DNA of 10,997 nt, from contig WRCI01000042.1 in the NCBI GenBank assembly GCA_009784145.1, forward strand, positions 1-10,997, given 5' to 3'. Positions 1 to 4,769 of this stretch are shown in pieces. Every line of letters begins with the position of its first letter. The stretch's first letter is position 1. The notes under the pieces were generated by a model. The model made no database searches and was not told the DNA's origin. It saw only the letters and a program-made list of their open reading frames with translations. The stretch is from Methanobrevibacter sp. (lineage in GTDB: Archaea; Methanobacteriota; Methanobacteria; Methanobacteriales; Methanobacteriaceae). The position numbers and the translations under genes are program-made.

Positions 1-1
1 T

Positions 2-1228
2 AAATCAGGAATCCAAGCTACTTATCTAGAAGTAGAACTTAAAAATGAAAGTAATGCTAATAATCATGATAGTAATGCTAATAATCATGATAGTAATGTT
101 GATAGTCATGATAGTAATGCTAATAGTTCTGAAAATAATGTTAATAATCACTCTATTTCTTATAATGAACTTATAGAGATTATTGATAAAATAGAAAATA
201 CTCTCCTTGTTAATAAATCAAATTCTTTTTTGTTTATAGATTTAGTAAATAATGAGATTAAAGAAATATTTAATATTTCAAGAAATGTTTTTAGTAGAAT
301 AGCTAATGGCGAATCTAAAGTTCATGGAAAATCTTTAGATGAAATCCACTTCCATGAAGTTGGAGCTGCTGATGCTGTAGCGGATGTTTTTGGTTCTGTT
401 TATGGATATTGCAAATTAAACTTTAATAAAGCTAATGAAAAAGTTATAGGTCTTCCAATAGCTTTAGGTGGTGGAACAAGTAATACTACTCATGGCAGGA
501 TTCCAATTCCAGCTCCTGCAACTATTACTATTTTAAATAATAGTGGAGCAAACTGTTTTGGAGGTCCTGTAAATATTGAGTTAGCTACTCCAACAGGAGT
601 TGCATTATACCTTGAATTGTGTGACGAATTTAAGGATTTTCAACCTATTATGAAACCAACTGGAGTTGGTCATGGTGCAGGTAAAAAAGATCTTGATTTT
701 CCTAATGTTTTGAGAATTGTCACTGGAGAATATAGGGTTAAATCTCAAGCTATTGATGTTATTGAAACTAATATTGATCATCTTTCTGGGGAGATGATTG
801 GCTATCTTTTTGAAAAACTAATAAATGAAGGAGCTAGTGATGTAGCTATTATTCCAATAATAATGAAAAAAAATAGATCTGGTCAAATTCTTAAAGTTAT
901 TTCAAGAAAAGATAAAACTGAAAAATTATTATCAATAATTTTTAAAGAAACTGGAACTCTTGGGATTAGAGTGTCTGAAAATATTCATAGAGGAGTAGCT
1001 AATAGAGAATTTATTTCTCTTGATGTAGATATAGCTGGAAAAAAAGAGAAAATAACCTTTAAGGTAGGTTCAATTGGAAATGAAATTATATCTTCAAGAG
1101 GAGAATATGAAGATTTAAAGAGAATTGCAAATAAAAGAAGCATACCTTTAAATGAAATCATGGAAATAGCTAACTTTGAAATTAAAAGATATTTGTCTAA
1201 AAGAGAAGTTAATGAGAAAAAAAATTGA
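2..1228 (+). CDS. larC: LarC nickel-insertion protein (nickel-pincer cofactor cyclometallase), N-terminus cut by window edge
   Basis: LarC is the CTP-dependent enzyme that inserts nickel into the pyridinium bis-thiocarboxylate mononucleotide to finish the nickel-pincer cofactor of lactate racemase and related enzymes. The frame is open from base 2, so a start at the TTG at 230 would be wrong; about 65-70 N-terminal residues lie off the left edge. The first visible residues (KSGIQATYLEVEL) match the end of the family's N-terminal domain. Next comes a five-copy 7-residue Asn/His/Asp repeat (bases 50-154) where relatives carry a His-rich loop. Then follow the family motif HFHEVGA (347-367), a GRIPIPAPAT segment, ATPTG and VGHGAG. 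The LarC2 half begins near base 750 (ETNIDHLSGE). LarC1 and LarC2 are in one frame here, unlike Lactobacillus plantarum, where a frameshift joins them. No lar partners are visible. The family call is firm; the substrate in this host is inferred. Confidence 0.93.
   Translation, partial: KSGIQATYLEVELKNESNANNHDSNANNHDSNVDSHDSNANSSENNVNNHSISYNELIEIIDKIENTLLVNKSNSFLFIDLVNNEIKEIFNISRNVFSRIANGESKVHGKSLDEIHFHEVGAADAVADVFGSVYGYCKLNFNKANEKVIGLPIALGGGTSNTTHGRIPIPAPATITILNNSGANCFGGPVNIELATPTGVALYLELCDEFKDFQPIMKPTGVGHGAGKKDLDFPNVLRIVTGEYRVKSQAIDVIETNIDHLSGEMIGYLFEKLINEGASDVAIIPIIMKKNRSGQILKVISRKDKTEKLLSIIFKETGTLGIRVSENIHRGVANREFISLDVDIAGKKEKITFKVGSIGNEIISSRGEYEDLKRIANKRSIPLNEIMEIANFEIKRYLSKREVNEKKN
50..154 (+). 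repeat. Five tandem 21-bp in-frame repeats inside larC
   Basis: Five consecutive 21-bp units (50-70, 71-91, 92-112, 113-133, 134-154) encode SNANNHD, SNANNHD, SNVDSHD, SNANSSE and NNVNNHS. The first two are identical in DNA and later ones diverge, as expected for slippage duplication followed by drift. Four of the five units keep a histidine. The block replaces the His-rich flexible loop typical of LarC proteins, so it may still bind or buffer metal; that role is inferred. Confidence 0.9.
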
Positions 1229-1491
1229 TTAATGATAAATAATCGATTAATGGCTTGTTTGGTTGATGATAATTGATTGATTATTGATGTTTGTTTGGTT
1301 AATGATATGTGATTGGTTAATGGTTTGTTTGGTTGATGATAATTGATTGATTATTGAGGTTTATTTGGTTAATGATATGTGATTGGTTAATGGTTTGTTT
1401 GGTTGATGATAATTGATTGATTATTGATGTTTGTTTGGTTGATGATAATTGATTGATTATTGATGTTTGTTTGGTTAATGATATGTGATTG
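1227..1491. repeat. Composite 36/34-bp tandem repeat array between convergent genes
   Basis: Two related units alternate. Unit A is 36 bp and begins GGTTGATGATAATTGATTGA; unit B is 34 bp and begins GGTTAATGATATGTGATTGG. Both end in TGTTT. The order is B' (1227-1260, degenerate), A (1261-1296), B (1297-1330), A (1331-1366), B (1367-1400), A (1401-1436), A (1437-1472), then a partial B (1473-1491). The A-B pair repeats at 70 bp. The array starts inside the larC stop codon (its GA is the first two bases of B'). Stops and the 34-bp period argue against coding. It fills nearly the whole 306-bp gap between larC and the convergent glycoside-hydrolase-like gene; the remaining bases to 1534 are plain AT-rich DNA. 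Confidence 0.93.
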
Positions 1492-1534
1492 ATTTTATTA
1501 GATTTTAAAATATTATGATTTATTTAGTTAGTAA

Positions 1535-2455
1535 TTATCTATTAAGTTCACTTAAATCAAACCAATTCTTCATAAGTTCCCAAGTAAATAGTGCAACTCC
1601 ATCAGCCCCACCATCAAAAGCAGCTTGACTTTCTTTTTGTAATTGACTTGCAGGTAATGGTGTTTCATTAGAATCACTTTCATAAGTTTGTATTCCTATA
1701 CAGACATTAGACCACATTGCAGCTCCTTTAAAGTATGTTGCAGTATTTTTAATCCATTCAGCTCTTCCATCACTATCTAATATTTTATAATTACCTGCAT
1801 AAGCCATTGGAATCACTACATCAACATATTGTGATAATGTCCAAACATCCTGCCCATAGTATTTTTTATTCACTCTTTCAGGCATAACTGCTATAGATAT
1901 TGTCAAATCTATATTTTTATTTCTATTTACTTCTTTGATTTTATCACTAGCCATAGAAACAAATTTATTAACTGCACCTACAGAATTTACATTGTTAGAA
2001 TAATCATACTCATAAGCATTTCCAGGATATCTAATATAATCTAATTGAATACCTCCAACTCCAGGAATATTAGCTAATTTTTCAATTTCATCAATTTTTG
2101 TATTGAAATGAGGGTAATTATAGTCCTTTGTCGTGGTATTTATTGGATTAATCCATGTACCATTATAAAAACATTGAACCCAAATATGAACTCTGATATT
2201 TTTACTATTTGCTTTTTCTATCCATTGGCTAACATCTTTCTCTCCATATATATTTACTGCACTTGAATGTAGGAAAATATTTTCAACACCATTTTTAGAT
2301 AAAGTATCTAAATCAACATTATTCATATGGTTTCCTTTTACCCATATTCCAGTTTCAATGTTATTTTTTAGCATCACACTTGTAAAAATACTTAATATAA
2401 CTGCAATAATAAAAATAATAGCTATCACTGCAATATGTTTTTTAGTAACATTCAT
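1535..2455 (-). CDS. Membrane-anchored glycoside-hydrolase-like TIM-barrel protein
   Basis: This 306-residue protein has one hydrophobic N-terminal segment (about residues 8-29) behind a lysine-containing start, which suggests a signal anchor with the rest outside the cell. The remainder resembles the putative glycoside hydrolase families DUF4015/GHL10. It has a beta-strand ending GIQLDYIRYPG (135-145) with a candidate acidic residue at Asp139, then TISIAVMPE (185-193) with Glu193, then VDVVIPMAYAG (211-221), and a closing strand GADGVALFTWE (283-293). These spacings fit successive strands of a TIM barrel. Substrate cannot be read from the sequence; a cell-wall or exopolysaccharide glycan, possibly pseudomurein, is a guess. 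ATG at 2455 is preferred because it includes the whole anchor; no strong Shine-Dalgarno precedes it. It converges on larC and diverges from queC across a 409-bp spacer. Confidence 0.75.
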   Translation of the reverse strand: MNVTKKHIAVIAIIFIIAVILSIFTSVMLKNNIETGIWVKGNHMNNVDLDTLSKNGVENIFLHSSAVNIYGEKDVSQWIEKANSKNIRVHIWVQCFYNGTWINPINTTTKDYNYPHFNTKIDEIEKLANIPGVGGIQLDYIRYPGNAYEYDYSNNVNSVGAVNKFVSMASDKIKEVNRNKNIDLTISIAVMPERVNKKYYGQDVWTLSQYVDVVIPMAYAGNYKILDSDGRAEWIKNTATYFKGAAMWSNVCIGIQTYESDSNETPLPASQLQKESQAAFDGGADGVALFTWELMKNWFDLSELNR

Positions 2456-2864
2456 ATTTTCCCAATTTTCTATTTTGATATTATTTGGCTTGAATCTTTT
2501 ATTTTAGATTATTATTTAGGTTTTTTTTATTTTAGATATTTTTAATCTCTTATTTTAGACCTTTTTAGATTTTCTTATTTTAGATATTTTTTAATCTTTT
2601 ATTTTAGATTATTTTAGATTTTCTTATTTTAGATATTTTTTAATTTTGATAATATAAATATATTTAATTAAAAAGAAAAAATAGTTATTATAGTATTATA
2701 TTATAAGATTTATTTGTTAAAATATTTATTTATATAAAATATTATAGTTTTATTTAAAAAATTTATTTTATTTAAAATAATTATATAATAATTTAAAATA
2801 TTTTAATATATTTGAAAAATTAATAAAAATATAAGATATAAATTATAAAGTTCAAGAGATTTTT
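2456..2864. other. Divergent promoter spacer, almost pure A/T
   Basis: This 409-bp gap separates the glycoside-hydrolase-like gene (-) from queC (+) and should hold both promoters. The left half contains the TATTTTAGA repeats listed separately. The right half (about 2641-2864) is runs of A and T with many TATA-like strings, so no single box stands out. For queC the best candidate is the AATATAAGATATAAAT stretch around 2829-2844, about 20-35 bases before its ATG, which would leave a very short leader. No open frame of note and no RNA gene was seen. Confidence 0.5.
2500..2633. repeat. Seven copies of TATTTTAGA upstream of the hydrolase-like gene
   Basis: TATTTTAGA occurs at 2500-2508, 2528-2536, 2551-2559, 2576-2584, 2600-2608, 2610-2618 and 2625-2633. 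Spacings are irregular (10 to 28 bp), but a longer unit of about 49 bp is duplicated (starts near 2571 and 2620). On the minus strand the word reads TCTAAAATA and lies 45-178 bases upstream of the gene starting at 2455. It may be a decayed tandem array or a cluster of binding sites. Confidence 0.7.
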
Positions 2865-3599
2865 ATGAATTCTAATAGTATCAATAAAAGAAGTAAAAAT
2901 GAGAATAAGAGAAAAGCTATTTCAGTTTTTTCAGGAGGGCTAGACTCAACAGTAGCTACAGCAGTATATGCAAAAAATTATGAAATTCATTGTATAACTT
3001 TTGATTATGGGCAAAAAAGTGTAATCCAAGAAATCAAATCTTCCAAAGCAATATGTGAAAAATTAGGGATGGAACATACTGTAATTGATTTAAAATGGTT
3101 AGCTAATCTTGGAAGTTCTGCATTGACTAATAATGAAGATATTCCTGAGATAAACTTAGAAGAACTTGATGATGAATATATTGGGGAAAATATTGCTAAT
3201 AAAGTATGGGTTCCTGGACGAAATATTGTTTTTACAGCTATTGCAGTTTCTTTTGCCGAAGGTGAAGGTGCTGAAATTATTATTGTGGGATGGGATAAAG
3301 AAGAAGCAACCACATTCCCAGATAATTCAAAAGAATTTTTAAATAGTTTTAATGAATTAATAGCTATTGGAACTAAGACAAAATCAAATATTGAAATCAA
3401 AGCTCCAGCTATTGATTTAACTAAAAAAGAAATCATTGAACTTGGTAAAAAAGTGGATGCTCCAATGAATATTAGCTATTCTTGTTATAAAAATAATGAA
3501 AAGGATAATATTCATTGTGGAATTTGTGAATCTTGTGTTCGAAGAAAAAGGGCTTTTTTAGAGGCTAATATTGAAGATTCAACTATTTATGAAAACTAA
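2865..3599 (+). CDS. queC: 7-cyano-7-deazaguanine (preQ0) synthase QueC
   Basis: QueC converts 7-carboxy-7-deazaguanine, ammonia and ATP to preQ0. In archaea preQ0 is placed at tRNA position 15 and modified to archaeosine. The 244-residue protein has the ATP-pyrophosphatase P-loop SGGLDST (23-29), FDYGQ (46-50), the family segment VPGRN (116-120), a FPD motif (151-153) and the C-terminal zinc site with Cys207, Cys218, Cys221 and Cys224. All expected zinc and P-loop residues are present, so it should be active. Compared with typical QueC, about 16 extra polar residues precede the first beta-strand; ATG 2865 is the only plausible start and has only a weak AGAGAT before it. The other archaeosine genes are not in the window. 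The next gene is on the same strand 161 bp downstream with its own promoter-like box. Confidence 0.97.
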   Translation: MNSNSINKRSKNENKRKAISVFSGGLDSTVATAVYAKNYEIHCITFDYGQKSVIQEIKSSKAICEKLGMEHTVIDLKWLANLGSSALTNNEDIPEINLEELDDEYIGENIANKVWVPGRNIVFTAIAVSFAEGEGAEIIIVGWDKEEATTFPDNSKEFLNSFNELIAIGTKTKSNIEIKAPAIDLTKKEIIELGKKVDAPMNISYSCYKNNEKDNIHCGICESCVRRKRAFLEANIEDSTIYEN

Positions 3600-3693
3600 T
3601 CTTATAATAATTAATCTTATTAAGACTATATTATCATATCAGGACAACTTTATTATTTCACAAAAATTTACAATTTTCATAAAAGAATAAATA

Positions 3694-3703
3694 CTTATAT
3701 AAG
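3694..3703 (+). promoter_or_regulatory. Likely TATA box for the small RHH gene
   Basis: CTTATATAAG at 3694-3703 contains TTATATAA and lies 58 bases before the ATG at 3761. Transcription about 25 bases downstream would leave a leader of roughly 35 bases carrying the strong Shine-Dalgarno. More AT-rich boxes follow at 3711-3730, so the exact box is uncertain. Confidence 0.5.
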
Positions 3704-3746
3704 AATGTTCATATAATATATACTATATAATCAATCAAAGATTAAT

Positions 3747-3754
3747 GAGGGGAG
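3747..3754 (+). promoter_or_regulatory. Strong Shine-Dalgarno of the small RHH gene
   Basis: GAGGGGAG at 3747-3754 ends 6 bases before the ATG at 3761. It is one of only two strong purine-rich ribosome binding sites in this AT-rich window and is the main argument that the 45-codon frame behind it is a real gene. Confidence 0.8.
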
Positions 3755-3760
3755 AGAGCC

Positions 3761-3898
3761 ATGACAAAGAAAAAATCAACTTTTGTACTTGATAGTGAAA
3801 TAATAAAAGATTTAAAAATAAAGGCAATACAACTAGATACTACTACAGGTAAATTACTGGAAAGATACATTAAAGAAGGATTAAAAAAAGATAAATAG
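3761..3898 (+). CDS. Small ribbon-helix-helix (CopG/Arc-type) DNA-binding protein
   Basis: This 45-residue protein is encoded by ATG 3761 to TAG 3896-3898. It has the ribbon-helix-helix pattern: a basic N-terminus and short beta-strand (KKKSTFVLD, 3-11), helix one (SEIIKDLKIKAIQLD, 12-26), a polar turn (TTTG, 27-30) and helix two (KLLERYIKEGLKK, 31-43). Such proteins dimerise through the strand, which also enters the DNA major groove. Small RHH proteins serve as antitoxins, plasmid copy or partition regulators and stand-alone repressors. No toxin frame follows: the next 223 bases are non-coding and the next gene is convergent. A solitary local regulator is therefore more likely than a toxin-antitoxin pair. 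A promoter box, a strong Shine-Dalgarno and a terminator-like hairpin with T7 surround it. Confidence 0.78.
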   Translation: MTKKKSTFVLDSEIIKDLKIKAIQLDTTTGKLLERYIKEGLKKDK

Positions 3899-3956
3899 TC
3901 TTAATACCAATAAATGAGAATAACGAATTAAAAGAAAAGATTGTTCTGTGATTATT

Positions 3957-3982
3957 GGATTATTTAAATAATTCCTTTTTTT
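3957..3982 (+). terminator. Hairpin plus T7 after the RHH gene
   Basis: GGATTATTTAAATAATTC (3957-3974) is largely self-complementary, built on the 14-bp palindrome ATTATTTAAATAAT (3959-3972), and is followed by a run of seven T (3976-3982). It lies about 60 bases after the RHH stop. U-runs alone often end transcription in archaea, so the T7 may be the working part. Confidence 0.55.
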
Positions 3983-4121
3983 ATAAATAATTAATAATAC
4001 TTATTATATATTTTTTATTAATCATCATTTTAATATTTTATGAGTTATTCTAATCGTATAAATTATTTTAATTATGAGTGTTTCTCTAATTTTATGAGTT
4101 ATTTTAATGTTATACTTATTA

Positions 4122-4637
4122 TTAATGAAATTTTTGTTCTTTCTTTAATTGTTTATAATGTTTTTTGTCACGATATTTAAATATTTTAGCAGGATGTCCA
4201 CCAGCTATTGCGTATTTTGGAATATCATTCACAACAACACTTCCTGCTTGAATAATAGCTCCTTCTCCAATTGAAACACCAGGGAGTATCATGACTTTAT
4301 TTCCTAACCAAACATTATCTTTTATGACTATATCTTTTGAGATTATTGTATCATCATAAGGAATTGCTAATCCTTTATCATAGTTATGAATGTCTGAAAT
4401 AATCATACAATCTATTCCAGAATGAAAATTATCTCCAATACTTATTTTGCCATGACCTTGAATTTTCATACCATTAAAATTAACATTATTTCCAAGTTCA
4501 GTATATGGAGTAACATAGCTAGGATTATTAACTTTCAAATCTCTTCCAACAGATTTAACTACTTTTTTAACTTTTTTTTTATAGCTATTTCTTTTAAAAT
4601 TTTGATAATGTTTGTAAAAATAGTTTATTATGTTCAT
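4122..4637 (-). CDS. Left-handed beta-helix O-acetyltransferase (maltose/galactoside acetyltransferase type)
   Basis: The protein (171 residues) belongs to the hexapeptide-repeat acyltransferases, which form trimers and move an acetyl group from acetyl-CoA to a sugar hydroxyl. After a basic N-terminal stretch (about 1-35), hexapeptide coils run from about 45 to 136. The likely catalytic histidine is His84 in SDIHNYD (81-87). The family block from VWLGNKVMILPGV (109-121) through IQAGSVVVNDIP (129-140) to AGGHPAKI (145-152) is intact. It lacks membrane segments and should be cytoplasmic or membrane-peripheral through its basic N-terminus. With nearby glycosyltransferases it probably decorates an envelope sugar; the acceptor is unknown. 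The start at 4637 has AAGGT about 8 bases upstream. A repeat-borne TTTATATA box lies about 50 bases upstream. It is the last minus-strand gene before the convergent RHH gene. Confidence 0.9.
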   Translation of the reverse strand: MNIINYFYKHYQNFKRNSYKKKVKKVVKSVGRDLKVNNPSYVTPYTELGNNVNFNGMKIQGHGKISIGDNFHSGIDCMIISDIHNYDKGLAIPYDDTIISKDIVIKDNVWLGNKVMILPGVSIGEGAIIQAGSVVVNDIPKYAIAGGHPAKIFKYRDKKHYKQLKKEQKFH

Positions 4638-4669
4638 AAAGTAACCTTTATCTTGAAATTAGTATAATT

Positions 4670-4732
4670 AAATTTTAAAATTCAATATATAAATTTTAAA
4701 ATTCAGTATATAAATTTTAAAATTCAATATAT
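4670..4732. repeat. Three tandem 21-bp palindrome-containing repeats
   Basis: Units at 4670-4690, 4691-4711 and 4712-4732 differ by one base (A to G in the second). Each holds the 12-bp palindrome AATTTTAAAATT (4671-4682, 4692-4703, 4713-4724). At 21-bp spacing the palindromes repeat every two helical turns on one face of the DNA, which would suit a cooperative dimer. The block sits between the NERD-like gene's stop and the acetyltransferase start, and unit junctions create TATA boxes on the minus strand. Confidence 0.92.
4686..4693 (-). promoter_or_regulatory. TATA box of the acetyltransferase gene, formed at a repeat junction
   Basis: On the minus strand the junction of repeat units one and two reads AAAATTTATATATTG, giving the archaeal consensus TTTATATA at 4693-4686 with an A-rich upstream element. 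Initiation about 25 bases on would be near 4662, leaving a leader of about 25 bases that contains AAGGT. The junction of units two and three gives the same TTTATATA at 4714-4707. Confidence 0.55.
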
Positions 4733-4747
4733 TTATTATATATTGAA
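4723..4747 (-). terminator. 10-bp hairpin followed by T-run after the NERD-like gene
   Basis: TTCAATATAT (4723-4732) and ATATATTGAA (4738-4747) form a perfect 10-bp inverted repeat with a 5-base loop. Read on the minus strand it lies 23 bases after the stop of the NERD-like gene and is followed by TTTT. It overlaps the third 21-bp repeat, so termination and the next promoter share DNA. All pairs but two are A-T, so the hairpin would be weak. Confidence 0.42.
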
Positions 4748-4769
4748 ATTAAATAATATAAAGCTAAAA

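Noticed and set aside
230..1228. larC starting at the TTG at 230
   Set aside because: The frame stays open to base 2 and the upstream codons match LarC, including the hydrophilic loop and the preceding strand. The gene starts left of the window.
1227..1491. CRISPR array from regularly repeated units
   Set aside because: There are no unique spacers: units A and B abut directly and alternate, and no cas gene is visible. It is a minisatellite-like tandem array.
3005..3436. 143-codon minus-strand frame inside queC
   Set aside because: It lies opposite the well-conserved QueC sequence and shows no family motif or ribosome binding site.
3761..4121. Toxin-antitoxin pair with the RHH protein as antitoxin
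   Set aside because: The 223 bases after the RHH gene have no coding frame of useful length, and the next gene is a convergent acetyltransferase.
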